In this document: positions 51,659-60,630 of the stretch, in pieces
Position numbering within the stretch: the first letter of the stretch is position 1
Layout: the number at the start of each line of letters is the position of its first letter
DNA from: an uncultured Bacteroidales bacterium
GTDB lineage: Bacteria > Bacteroidota > Bacteroidia > Bacteroidales > ML635J-15
Direction: 5' to 3'
NCBI GenBank assembly: GCA_905234755.1
Contig: CAJOIT010000009.1
Coordinates: 94,023-158,022 of the forward strand
Length of the DNA: 64,000 nucleotides
The notes under the pieces: model-generated
The model's input: the letters and a program-made list of their open reading frames with translations, nothing else
What the model was told of the DNA's origin: nothing
The model's database searches: none
Position numbers and translations under genes: made by a program

Positions 51659-51923
51659 AAGAACAAAAGCAAAAACGCTTTTTTATTTTATATTCTTATT
51701 CTACATAATCAAAATGTTTTACTTTATACATCGTGTTAATAATTGGCAAATATAATAATATTTATGGATTATTCAATAAGTAATTTACAGGATTAATCTT
51801 ACTCTTTGCAATAATAGTAAAATGACAAGATTCTTGACTCTTCCTCTTTTTGCCTTTTAATAAAATATACAGGCATACTATCAATCATTTCTAAAATCTT
51901 TTTTATATTCGTTTATATATAAA

Positions 51924-53222
51924 TTAACTGTTCATAAAATCAAAAATTTTATTAGCATATTTTGATGCCTTTTTGAAACCATTTATAAATAACATAAGTT
52001 TATTATTGTTTGACATCATATATGCTTTATTGGAAGAACAATTCAAGTTCTTATTTAAACCTGATGCGTTTTTTTCATTAGAAATTTTTAGGATAAAACG
52101 TAATTCTTCGTTAGGCAAACAATATCCGAAATAATGTTCTAAACCTTGTTTTTTAATTTTATTCTTATTCCAAAAATCAATTATTACAATCCTAGCACTA
52201 TCCCCATGAAGCGTATTCATTTTTTCCAAAAGACTATTTATGTATAAATCACCAAAAGAATAGCCAATTATCACCAACACATTGTTATTTATTATTGATT
52301 TTAATAAATTCCCATAATAGAAACCAAGTGGGAAATTGGTTACCTTATCAGTTTTTCTTAATCCTGTTATAATGGGTGAGGGATAGTAACTTTCTCCAGT
52401 TTGGTTTGATGGATAACTACGACCTCTTCCTAGTATCATACCTCTCACTTTATCATAACTATTATATTTGTAAAGGTCATAGAAACCACTATTGAAAATA
52501 TCTTTATTGATGTCTTTATACGAATCAAAATAGTAATTAATACAACCATGTAGATGATTTATTGTAGAAGTTTCTGAATCCCATAAAATTTTAGGATTGA
52601 ACTTCATAAAATTCTCGTCATCAAGTCGTTCAAAGCCATCTTTGTAGTTATTTATGCAAGTTTCAATCGTAGTGTCATAATTAAGATTGAAAATATCCCA
52701 TATAACTTTTTTTCTTGAGAAAAACTTATAATACCATTTTTCTTTATTTTCTTTCTCCTTTGCAAAATACTTATTATAAGAATTGATGATATCCATAATT
52801 CTAATAGTGAAAATGTCAAGTATTTGACGTATATCATTTTTGTCGAATATTATGGACGGTTTAATAAAGGGAGCAAAAATTGGATAAATACTAGGATTCT
52901 TACATGTTTTAGACCATACTGAACCATAGGCATATAATGATTCTAACACATGAAATATCATCTCAAAATTAATTATAGTCTCTTTGTTATCATCTTCCTC
53001 CTTCCAGTTTTCAATAACAGGATATTGCTTTTCTAAACAATCGTATATTTCTTTTACTAAATCAGACGTTTTTGTTTTATTGATATTTTCGACATCAATT
53101 AAATCGTAATTATTTATTATTTCTTTAGTTATGTTATATGTGGACGGACGCATTATTTTTACTGATTCATAATCAAAATCTAAAGGAGCACCAGCACCAA
53201 TTATCGTTGTTATCCTATTCAT
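51924..53222 (-). CDS. SIR2-like domain protein (candidate NADase defence gene)
   Basis: A 432-residue cytosolic protein with the marks of SIR2-like proteins: 'TIIGAGAPLDF' at the N-terminus (nucleotide loop), 'NLNYDTTIE' near residue 190, 'HLHGCINY' with the candidate catalytic His, and 'VLVIIGYSFGDLYINSLL' near residue 330. Stand-alone SIR2 proteins of this layout often act in phage defence by depleting NAD. Base composition is far more AT-rich than the neighbours, with runs of Lys, Asn and Ile codons, which suggests recent transfer. No partner gene is adjacent. The defence role is inference. Confidence 0.75.
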   Translation of the reverse strand: MNRITTIIGAGAPLDFDYESVKIMRPSTYNITKEIINNYDLIDVENINKTKTSDLVKEIYDCLEKQYPVIENWKEEDDNKETIINFEMIFHVLESLYAYGSVWSKTCKNPSIYPIFAPFIKPSIIFDKNDIRQILDIFTIRIMDIINSYNKYFAKEKENKEKWYYKFFSRKKVIWDIFNLNYDTTIETCINNYKDGFERLDDENFMKFNPKILWDSETSTINHLHGCINYYFDSYKDINKDIFNSGFYDLYKYNSYDKVRGMILGRGRSYPSNQTGESYYPSPIITGLRKTDKVTNFPLGFYYGNLLKSIINNNVLVIIGYSFGDLYINSLLEKMNTLHGDSARIVIIDFWNKNKIKKQGLEHYFGYCLPNEELRFILKISNEKNASGLNKNLNCSSNKAYMMSNNNKLMLFINGFKKASKYANKIFDFMNS

Positions 53223-53275
53223 AATTATATTTGTTAACCCTTGTCAATAATTATTGTATTCTTTATGATACTTTG

Positions 53276-53283
53276 CAAATTTA
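53276..53283 (-). promoter_or_regulatory. -7 box of the SIR2-like gene
   Basis: TAAATTTG on the minus strand, 53 bases before ATG 53222, with TTTG 16 bases upstream. Apart from this, the terminator and the hutU remnant, the 53223-53557 gap is empty. Confidence 0.55.
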
Positions 53284-53424
53284 CTAAAATTACTATTGTC
53301 AAATTCAACAATAATTAGCATAAAGACAAACTTATAATAATGAGGAAGATTATAAAAATATATTTGCTACTAAAACGAATGTAAATATGACAAAGGCTGA
53401 CAATTTCTGAATTTGTGTTTTCAG

Positions 53425-53468
53425 AAAAAATTTTCCGCAACCCAAGCCCCTGCCTGAATTGCGGAAAT
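53425..53468 (-). terminator. terminator of the serine hydrolase gene
   Basis: TTTCCGCAA (53432-53440) and TTGCGGAAA (53459-53467) pair; six T follow on the minus strand. Confidence 0.75.
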
Positions 53469-53492
53469 ATGTATTAAATGTGGAAATTGCTT

Positions 53493-53557
53493 GTTAATAC
53501 AACGAGTTAATCAAATCGTCATCCCAGATTTGAAACCGTGTCCTTCATTTCTAGATA
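53493..53557 (-). pseudogene. duplicated remnant of the hutU 3' end
   Basis: These 65 bases match 54964-55030, the last codons of hutU plus stop, at most positions ('ttaatacaacga', 'atcaaatcgtc', 'ccttcattt'). A 2-base deletion and several substitutions break the frame. The copy lies directly after the stop of the serine hydrolase, so that gene is bracketed by two hutU ends. Confidence 0.75.
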
Positions 53558-54880
53558 TTACATTTTCTTTCGTAAAACTAATTTCGCTCCATTCTGGAAT
53601 AAAGTCATTGTATTCTTTTTCGGATTAAATTCAAATTTTGCACCTAACTGGTCGCACTTAAATTTGTCCTTGTCAACTGCCTCAAACGAAAAAGCATCAT
53701 CTCCAATCTGCCCAATCAATGTGTTTCCTTCTTTTGTGACAATAAAATCCAAACCAATTTTCTTGGAAACATACACGCCCAAATAAATGTCCAAATCCTC
53801 AGAAGCCACATTATAGAATTCTGGTAATTCGTAAGGTTTGCCGTAAACTGCGCTTAAAACCGCCTTTTTAATATCTCCGATTTTAAAATTACGCCCGTTA
53901 GAAGTCATGGCATACGAAATATTTCCGTCGTCAAAATGCGAATAAACAGAAACAAAACCATCTATTGCCCCCGTGTGTCCCAAACCAATGTTATCGCCAA
54001 AAGGAATCTCGAACAGCCCGAGACCATAGTCGTCCTTAATGGTTTTCATTATTTTGAGACTTTCATCAGTCAGAAGCCTTCCACCAAACAAAGCGTCAGC
54101 GAATTTTGTCAAGTCGGTAGGCGTTGACACTATTGCACCCGCACCCATCGGAACAGTCCAGTCTGTTTCGTTTTCTACCTTCCAAGAACCCAAGAAGCGG
54201 TATGACCTGCATTCGTTGTTGTTCGGGTTGGTTTTTCCAAAAATATATGTGTCGGTCAGACCAATTGGCTTGACAATGTATTCCTGCAACAAGTCGGAAT
54301 ATGGTTTCGAGAAAGTCTTTTCAAGTATGTAGGTCAATAACACATAGTTCGAATTGCTGTAGTCGGACTTGCTGTCGGGCTCAAAATCGCTGCCGCCTTT
54401 TTCGATAATCGCCAGCATTTCTTTTTCTGTCTTTGGCTGCGTACACCAATCCAGATAGTCATCGTCGTGTGTAAAATCGTGTATTCCGCTCCTATGACTT
54501 AGCAAATGCCTTACAGTTATTTTCTGTGAATTTGCTATTGTAGGAAACCATTTGTCAATAGTTTGGTCAAGGTCTATTTTCTTTTCTTCAACAGCCTTCA
54601 AAACCAGAACAGCCGTAAACGATTTCGAGGCAGAACCGATTCTATATTTGGATTTTTCGGTTGCTTTAACCTTGTTTTCGACATCAGCATAGCCGATTGC
54701 TTTTGTGTAGATAATCTCACCGTTCTTCGCAACGGCAACACTTCCCATAAACTTGTTGTTTTCTTCAAGTTTATCGAAGTAATTGTCCAACTTTGCCCTG
54801 TCGAAAAGATTTTGTGCAAATACGTCACCACTTAATATTAGAAGTGTAAACGCTATTAATATACGGGTATATTGTTTCAT
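53558..54880 (-). CDS. beta-lactamase-family serine hydrolase
   Basis: A 440-residue exported protein with signal peptide ending DVFAQ (residues 1-23). The class C beta-lactamase/DD-peptidase core has S83-A-S-K86 as the SxxK motif and Y174-S-N176 as the YxN motif; 'HTGAIDGF' is the third (HxG) motif. A C-terminal lipocalin-like domain (about 345-440) follows. Such enzymes act as esterases, amidases or D-peptidases rather than as resistance genes. The gene is bracketed by the hutU 3' end and its degenerate copy, which suggests insertion or duplication at this site. Confidence 0.88.
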   Translation of the reverse strand: MKQYTRILIAFTLLILSGDVFAQNLFDRAKLDNYFDKLEENNKFMGSVAVAKNGEIIYTKAIGYADVENKVKATEKSKYRIGSASKSFTAVLVLKAVEEKKIDLDQTIDKWFPTIANSQKITVRHLLSHRSGIHDFTHDDDYLDWCTQPKTEKEMLAIIEKGGSDFEPDSKSDYSNSNYVLLTYILEKTFSKPYSDLLQEYIVKPIGLTDTYIFGKTNPNNNECRSYRFLGSWKVENETDWTVPMGAGAIVSTPTDLTKFADALFGGRLLTDESLKIMKTIKDDYGLGLFEIPFGDNIGLGHTGAIDGFVSVYSHFDDGNISYAMTSNGRNFKIGDIKKAVLSAVYGKPYELPEFYNVASEDLDIYLGVYVSKKIGLDFIVTKEGNTLIGQIGDDAFSFEAVDKDKFKCDQLGAKFEFNPKKNTMTLFQNGAKLVLRKKM

Positions 54881-54916
54881 AATATATGTTTTGATTAGAG
54901 AATCCTATCGTTCTAT

Positions 54917-54955
54917 AAAAAGTTTTCGGCTGCACTTCTAAGCACAGCCGAAAAC
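54917..54955 (-). terminator. terminator of hutU
   Basis: GTTTTCGGCTG (54922-54932) pairs with CAGCCGAAAAC (54944-54954), with TTTTT following on the minus strand. Confidence 0.8.
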
Positions 54956-54963
54956 CAATATTT

Positions 54964-56976
54964 TTAATACAACGAATTTATCAAATCGTCGTCAGCCAGA
55001 TTCGGAACCGTGACCTTCATTTCGGGATATTCCTCCATAGCGCGCTTGATGGCAAACATTGCGCCCTCGTTGCGTGCCCAGCTGCGGCGGCTGATTCCGT
55101 TGTTGACATCCCACAGAAGCATCAGCTTCAGGCGACGCTCGGCCTCGGCGCTGCCGTCGAGAACCATTCCGAAGCCACCATTGATAACTTCGCCCCAGCC
55201 AACTCCACCGCCGTTGTGGATTGAAACCCAGGTTGCACCGCGGAACGAGTCACCGATTACATTCTGGATTGCCATGTCGGCTGTGAACTTACTGCCATCG
55301 TAGATGTTGGAAGTCTCGCGGAACGGAGAGTCGGTACCCGAAACATCGTGGTGGTCGCGACCAAGCACAACGGGCTGTTTCAGGCGACCGTCGCGGATAG
55401 CATCGTTGAATGCCTTTGCAATCTTGATACGACCTTCGGCATCGGCGTAAAGGATACGAGCCTGCGAACCAACAACAAGCTTGTTCTTCTTAGCCTCGCT
55501 AATCCAGCGGATATTGTCGCGCATCTGCTGTGAAATTTCTGCAGGAGCGTCCTTTGCGATGTCTTCCAAAACCTGCATTGCAAGGTTGTCGGTGACTTCC
55601 AAATCTTCGGGAAGGCTCGATGTGCAAACCCAGCGGAACGGACCGAAACCGTAGTCGAAGCACATAGGTCCCATAATATCCTGAACATACGACGGATAGC
55701 GGAAGTCGATGCCATTGGGAGCCATAATGTCGGCACCTGCGCGCGAACTTTCGAGCAGGAAGGCATTTCCGTAGTCGAAGAAGTACATTCCCTTGGCGGT
55801 GAGCTTGTTTATTGCATCAACCTGCCTTCTCAACGAAGCCTGAACTGCTTCCTTGAACTTTTCGGGACTATGAGCCATCATTTCGATTGACTGCTCGTAC
55901 GAAAGTCCTACTGGATAGTAACCGCCAGCCCACGGATTGTGAAGCGAAGTCTGGTCGCTGCCGAGGTCAACTTTTATGCCGCGAGAGGCAAGGCGTTCCC
56001 ACAAGTCAACGACATTGCCAAGATATGCAATCGAGTGAGCCTGTTTCTTCTTCTGCCATTCGAGAGCGGTATCGATAGCCTTGTCAACATCGTCGATGAT
56101 TTCGTCAACCCAGCCCTGCTCGAAGCGCTTGTTGGCAGCCTTGGGGTTGATTTCGGCACAGATGCTTACCACACCTGCAATATTTGCAGCCTTTGGCTGA
56201 GCACCGCTCATACCGCCAAGACCAGCAGTTACAAACAGACGGCCTTCGGGACCTTCGCCATGCTTTGCAATCTTACGGCAAGCGTTGAGCACCGTGATGG
56301 TTGTTCCGTGAACGATACCCTGCGGACCTATATACATATACGAGCCTGCTGTCATCTGTCCGTACTGCGAAACGCCCATTGCGTTGAATTTCTCCCAGTG
56401 GTCTGGCTTCGAGTAGTTTGGAATTACCATACCGTTGGTTACCACAACGCGCGGAGCATCCTTGTGCGACGGATAAAGTCCCATCGGGTGACCAGAATAC
56501 ATAACCAAAGTCTGTTCGTCGGTCATATTTGCAAGATACTGCATAGTAAGCAGGTACTGAGCCCAGTTCTGGAAAACTGCGCCATTTCCACCGTAGGTGA
56601 TAAGTTCGTGCGGATGCTGAGCGACGGCATAATCCAAGTTATTGGAAATCATAAGCATAATTGCAGCAGCCTGAGTGCTCTTGTGGGGGAACCAGGTTAT
56701 GTCGCGTGCGAAAATCTTGTATTTCGGGCGGAAGCGGTACATATAGATTCTGCCGTAGGTTTCCAACTCGTTCTTGAATTCTGGAGCGAGAGTCTTGTGG
56801 AATTTAGCCGGGAAATAGCGGAGAGCGTTCCTGATTGCCAGTTTCTTTTCATCGTTTGTAAGAATCTGCTTCCTTATAGGTGCGTGATTTATTTCGGGTT
56901 CATACACAGCAGGTTCCGGCAGTGTGTCGGGAATACCCTGCAATATTAACTTCTGAAATTCTTCCTTTGTAATCAT
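54964..56976 (-). CDS. hutU: urocanate hydratase
   Basis: A 670-residue cytosolic NAD-dependent enzyme of histidine breakdown (urocanate to imidazolone propionate). The start is taken at MITKEEF; an ATG 4 codons earlier (56988) is possible. 'YGGNGAVFQNWAQY' and 'MYSGHPMGLYPS' near residues 125-165, 'GQMTAGSYMYIGPQGIVHGT' and 'AGLGGMSGAQPKAA' are hallmarks of the family. 'DHHDVSGTDSPFRETSN' is in the C-terminal third. It is of the longer (Bacteroidales) class. hutH, hutI and ftcD are not in the window. Confidence 0.95.
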   Translation of the reverse strand: MITKEEFQKLILQGIPDTLPEPAVYEPEINHAPIRKQILTNDEKKLAIRNALRYFPAKFHKTLAPEFKNELETYGRIYMYRFRPKYKIFARDITWFPHKSTQAAAIMLMISNNLDYAVAQHPHELITYGGNGAVFQNWAQYLLTMQYLANMTDEQTLVMYSGHPMGLYPSHKDAPRVVVTNGMVIPNYSKPDHWEKFNAMGVSQYGQMTAGSYMYIGPQGIVHGTTITVLNACRKIAKHGEGPEGRLFVTAGLGGMSGAQPKAANIAGVVSICAEINPKAANKRFEQGWVDEIIDDVDKAIDTALEWQKKKQAHSIAYLGNVVDLWERLASRGIKVDLGSDQTSLHNPWAGGYYPVGLSYEQSIEMMAHSPEKFKEAVQASLRRQVDAINKLTAKGMYFFDYGNAFLLESSRAGADIMAPNGIDFRYPSYVQDIMGPMCFDYGFGPFRWVCTSSLPEDLEVTDNLAMQVLEDIAKDAPAEISQQMRDNIRWISEAKKNKLVVGSQARILYADAEGRIKIAKAFNDAIRDGRLKQPVVLGRDHHDVSGTDSPFRETSNIYDGSKFTADMAIQNVIGDSFRGATWVSIHNGGGVGWGEVINGGFGMVLDGSAEAERRLKLMLLWDVNNGISRRSWARNEGAMFAIKRAMEEYPEMKVTVPNLADDDLINSLY

Positions 56977-57027
56977 AGCGTTATACATTTAAAAATATGG
57001 CTGTAAAATTAGTAAAAAAAGCATTTG

Positions 57028-57114
57028 GGGGCGAATTGATTTTTTTGTTTTTATCAACAAAGGGAGAATGGACGGTGGCAACTTGATGGCTGTGATTTTA
57101 TTGCAATTCGCCCC
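57028..57114. repeat. inverted repeat GGGGCGAATTG ... CAATTCGCCCC
   Basis: Two perfect 11-base inverted arms (57028-57038, 57104-57114) enclose 65 bases. They lie in the geneless 57000-57356 gap upstream of hutU and of the next plus-strand gene. The remainder of the gap is AT-rich. Confidence 0.65.
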
Positions 57115-57356
57115 ATGCGGTGTACTGAGTTTCGCTCCCAGAGCCTGGCGAAGGGCGAAATAAGCAGAATCGTAGGGCAGAAATACGAATATTATTTATT
57201 AAATAATATTTTTATTAAATTACAATTTTAAAATATTAAATAAAATTATTCCATACATATTAAACGTATTTTAACATAAATTTAACATAAAAGATTTGGC
57301 AGTTCGGATTTTTTGAAAGACTTTTGCGGAGTGGAACATTTAAAAATTTTACAACT

Positions 57357-57989
57357 ATGACAGAAAATTTTGATTTTTTAAAGAATCTGTTCAAGGATTC
57401 AAGTGATGTACAGAAAACTTTTGGTGATATTGCTAAAAAGTTATTTAACGAATATTGTATTGACTGCAATGGCTTAGAATACTATTTTGCTGAGATTGAG
57501 TTCTACTATTATGACAAAGAAAACTTTAATGCCGAATGGAACAAAAGAACATATCCTAGAACAGACAAAAAAGTTGGAGATTTATTTTTCCATTATAGTG
57601 GTGTAGATATTTGTTTTGATAGCATGTTTGACAATGGTATTTTTGGCGGCATTTTGATTAGAAGCTTGAAAGACAATCAGGGGAAATATATTACAGGGCC
57701 ATCTGTATGTATGCTCGAAATTTTGAATGCTTGTTCAAAATCTGAAAGAATGCCAAAATTAGTTTCAACGAAAAAAGAAAAGTGCGACATTGGAGTACCT
57801 ATTGAACGATATGGCATTGAATACAAGGATAAATCAAAAGATTTACCATTGTGCTTCTACGACAAGAAACTATTTGAAAAATATACAAGCAAAGATAATT
57901 GTAAAGAAATATTTGAAAATGCAACTTGGGATTATACCAAAAAGTCACCAAAGAAAATAATAAGGTATTATAAAAGATTTTGCAAATAG
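57357..57989 (+). CDS. uncharacterised Bacteroidota protein ('SGVDICF..GGILIR' type)
   Basis: A 210-residue soluble protein starting at ATG 57357; an upstream in-frame TTG is less likely. The conserved centre is 'FFHYSGVDICFDSMFDNG' and 'GGILIRSLKDNQG', then 'GPSVCMLEILNAC', a pattern I know from many hypothetical Bacteroidota proteins ('FH.SG.DI.F....YGGILIR'), without a described activity. The C-terminus is Lys-rich. A GACTTTTG box upstream resembles the -7 boxes of the two PBECR units. AT-rich codon use hints at an accessory gene. Confidence 0.65.
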   Translation: MTENFDFLKNLFKDSSDVQKTFGDIAKKLFNEYCIDCNGLEYYFAEIEFYYYDKENFNAEWNKRTYPRTDKKVGDLFFHYSGVDICFDSMFDNGIFGGILIRSLKDNQGKYITGPSVCMLEILNACSKSERMPKLVSTKKEKCDIGVPIERYGIEYKDKSKDLPLCFYDKKLFEKYTSKDNCKEIFENATWDYTKKSPKKIIRYYKRFCK

Positions 57990-58043
57990 TCACATACAAT
58001 CGTACCGTCAACAATATCCAATAACGAAAACACAAAAACCGCC

Positions 58044-58388
58044 ATGGAAACAAAGAATTTTGAAATAATATCGCCATTAATGGAAAATGCTTTTACGGAA
58101 CCAGTCTTACATAAGGTAGTATTAAGCAAGATTGATTTTGAACTTCCCGATGAAATATGGGATGCCATTAACGATGGATTCGCTTACTACTGGGACTTTG
58201 AAGTTGGTTTTGGCAACTATGCGGACTTTGAGGACACATGTCGTTCCATAAACAAGCATCTGGAGTCTGCCAATATAATATACCCTTACGACAAGTTAGA
58301 ATTTATCGTTAATACAATATATGATTTCGTGGAGCAAATCCCCGGTGCTTTTTTAGATGAATCCGCTGCTGTGATACCAGTAAAGTAA
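58044..58388 (+). CDS. hypothetical acidic protein
   Basis: A 114-residue protein with no signal peptide and many Asp, Glu and aromatic residues ('DEIWDAINDGFAYYWDFEVGFGNYADFED'). No family recognised. It is 54 bases after the previous gene and 7 bases before the deiminase gene, so an operon with the latter is likely. Confidence 0.6.
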   Translation: METKNFEIISPLMENAFTEPVLHKVVLSKIDFELPDEIWDAINDGFAYYWDFEVGFGNYADFEDTCRSINKHLESANIIYPYDKLEFIVNTIYDFVEQIPGAFLDESAAVIPVK

Positions 58389-58395
58389 GAAGAAA

Positions 58396-59355
58396 ATGAG
58401 AATTACATTCGGATTACTAATTGGAATTATCGTCTGTTTCATATCCACAGAAGCAGCAACTAATAACGATTTTAAAAAAAACAACTTAAAAAATGAACCT
58501 ATGTTTGAAATGAAAGACAACAACCTGCACAACGAGCAAACCGTCTATTTGTCGGAACTGCTAATGGACAAATACCCAGAAACTTGCAAGAATTTGATTG
58601 CCATTCTCGAAAAGCACCATGTGAAATACTCGTTTATTAAAGGCACTAAAGATATTTGGTGCCGCGACTATATGCCGGTACAAACTGAATCGGGAAAGTT
58701 TATACAGTTCCGGTACGAACCAAGCTATTTGAAAGGCGAAAAGGAATGGGAAGATTCGCGTTCCGATGTGAAAGAAGTTTGCCGGTTGAATAATATCAAA
58801 GCTACATTTTCGGACATAAACTTGGACGGTGGAAATGTTCTTATCTGTGATGGCAGGGCAATATTGTCGGACAGAATTTTCTCCGAAAATCCAAATTATA
58901 AAAAGGATTCTCTGATAAACGAACTATCGAAACTGCTTGAATGCGATATTATTATCATACCTGCGCAAAAAGGAGATTATACTGGTCACGCCGATGGTAT
59001 GGTAAGGTTTGTGGACAGAAACACTATTCTGGGAAACAAATTGGCATACGAATACAAATATTGGCAGAAAGGAATGCAAAAAGTCATTGACACATACAAT
59101 CTTACTTACATTGATGTGCCATTCATAACTGACATCAAAGACCCGAAACATCCTGACAGTGCGATTGGAATATATGTGAACTATTTGGAAGTTAATGATT
59201 TGATTGTGATGCCGATATTTAATCGGGACGAAGACAGACAAGTTCTTGAAATCTTACAAAGGACATTTCCGAACAAGATAATTGAAACAATCGACTACAA
59301 CGATGTTGCCAAGGAAGGCGGTTTGCTAAATTGTACGACTTGGGTTGTGAGATGA
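58396..59355 (+). CDS. exported agmatine deiminase / peptidylarginine deiminase-family protein
   Basis: A 319-residue guanidino-modifying enzyme. Motifs are 'DIWCRDYMPVQ' (about residue 90) with the substrate-binding Asp, 'NLDGGNVLI' (about 139), 'GHADGMVRFVD' with the His-x-Asp of the active site (about 197), and the C-terminal 'GGLLNCTTWV' with the nucleophile Cys. It converts agmatine (or terminal arginine) to a carbamoyl or citrulline product plus ammonia. Unlike cytosolic agmatine deiminases it begins with a hydrophobic signal-like segment (MRITFGLLIGIIVCFISTEAA), so it may act in the periplasm or outside. It starts 7 bases after the small acidic gene. Confidence 0.85.
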   Translation: MRITFGLLIGIIVCFISTEAATNNDFKKNNLKNEPMFEMKDNNLHNEQTVYLSELLMDKYPETCKNLIAILEKHHVKYSFIKGTKDIWCRDYMPVQTESGKFIQFRYEPSYLKGEKEWEDSRSDVKEVCRLNNIKATFSDINLDGGNVLICDGRAILSDRIFSENPNYKKDSLINELSKLLECDIIIIPAQKGDYTGHADGMVRFVDRNTILGNKLAYEYKYWQKGMQKVIDTYNLTYIDVPFITDIKDPKHPDSAIGIYVNYLEVNDLIVMPIFNRDEDRQVLEILQRTFPNKIIETIDYNDVAKEGGLLNCTTWVVR

Positions 59356-59419
59356 GGGATTTTTGACCAGTCAAGAGATGTCCACTCATTGCATATCGTG
59401 GAATATAAAATTTAGAATT

Positions 59420-60508
59420 ATGGAAGAAAAACAACAGAAGGAAGTTCAATATTCAAAATTACCGTTTGAAGAACTAAGGGAATTGGCGGAACAAGGAGAT
59501 GTTAAGGCTCAATTCACACTGGCCCGCCGCTACGAAAAAGGCGATGGCGTGGAAAAAGATTTAACTAAAACAGTAGAATGGTACACCAAAGCTGCCGAAC
59601 AGGGATATGCAGGAGCGCAGAATAATCTTGCTGTATGTTATAAAAAAGGCAAAGGCGTAGAGATAAATCTTGAGAAAGCTGTTGAATGGTACACAAAGTC
59701 CGCAGAACAAGGGTCATTGGGTGCACAATGCAATCTTGGTTATTGTTATAAATACGGTGATGGCGTAAAGCAGGATTATGCAAAAGCCGTAGAATGGTTC
59801 ACTAAGGCCGCAGAACAAGGTGATTATGTGGTACAAAATGAGGTAGGCTTTTGTTATGATAATGGATACTGTGTTGAAAAAAATTCGTCGAAAGCTGTGG
59901 TATGGTACACAAAAGCCGCAAAGCAAGGATATTCAGTAGCCCAGAATAATCTTGGTTTAAGTTATATGTTTGGTGAAGGTGTCAGAAAAAATCGCAAGAA
60001 GGCTTTTGAATGGTTTTCTAAAGCGGCTGAACAAGGAGATTCGGAGGCGCAACACAATCTTGCTTGTTGTTATAAATACGGCGATGGCATAAGCAAAGAT
60101 TACCAAAAGGCGTTCGAATTATTTAGCAAAGCGGCAGAGCAAGGAATTGCCAAGTCTCAACAAATACTGGCAATGTGCTATAGAAAGGGAGAAGGCGTAG
60201 AGATTGACCTTGAGAAAGCGGTAGAATGGTTCACCAAAGCTGCAGAACAAGGCAACATGAATGCTCAATTTTATCTAGGTGTATGTTATGAGTGTGGTGA
60301 AGGCATTGAGCAGAATTATGAAAAAGCTGCCGAATGGTACATCAAAGCTGCGGAACAGGGAATGCACGAAGCACAATTTAATATTGCAATGTTCTACAAG
60401 TATGGCGATGGTGTCAACAAAGACCTTGCAGAATGTGTGAAATGGCTAACAAAGGCAGCAGAACAAGGAGACCCAAAAGCAATAGAAATGCTGAAAGAAT
60501 TAAAGTAA
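59420..60508 (+). CDS. Sel1-repeat protein
   Basis: A 362-residue soluble protein (start ATG 59420) made almost wholly of about nine 36-residue Sel1 repeats of the pattern 'A.Y..G.GV..D..KA.EWY.KAAEQG...AQ..L'. No signal peptide is seen, so it is probably cytosolic. Sel1 arrays form alpha-solenoid scaffolds that recruit partner proteins in signalling or stress. The repeat DNA is very regular, so recombination between units is likely. A terminator follows directly. Confidence 0.92.
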   Translation: MEEKQQKEVQYSKLPFEELRELAEQGDVKAQFTLARRYEKGDGVEKDLTKTVEWYTKAAEQGYAGAQNNLAVCYKKGKGVEINLEKAVEWYTKSAEQGSLGAQCNLGYCYKYGDGVKQDYAKAVEWFTKAAEQGDYVVQNEVGFCYDNGYCVEKNSSKAVVWYTKAAKQGYSVAQNNLGLSYMFGEGVRKNRKKAFEWFSKAAEQGDSEAQHNLACCYKYGDGISKDYQKAFELFSKAAEQGIAKSQQILAMCYRKGEGVEIDLEKAVEWFTKAAEQGNMNAQFYLGVCYECGEGIEQNYEKAAEWYIKAAEQGMHEAQFNIAMFYKYGDGVNKDLAECVKWLTKAAEQGDPKAIEMLKELK

Positions 60509-60524
60509 CCCACGAAAAAAAACA

Positions 60525-60556
60525 GGCTGCATCTCACGATACAGCCAGTTTTTATT
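60525..60556 (+). terminator. terminator of the Sel1 gene (copy 1 of a repeated hairpin)
   Basis: 'aacaggctgcatctcacgat' plus 'acagcc' forms a GGCTG/CAGCC stem with T after it. The same sequence occurs at 61190-61226. Confidence 0.75.
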
Positions 60557-60630
60557 AAAAAATATTTTGCTTTTCCAGAACAGACAACACCATCTTAAAA
60601 GCACAAAAAAAACACGAATAATCTATATTG

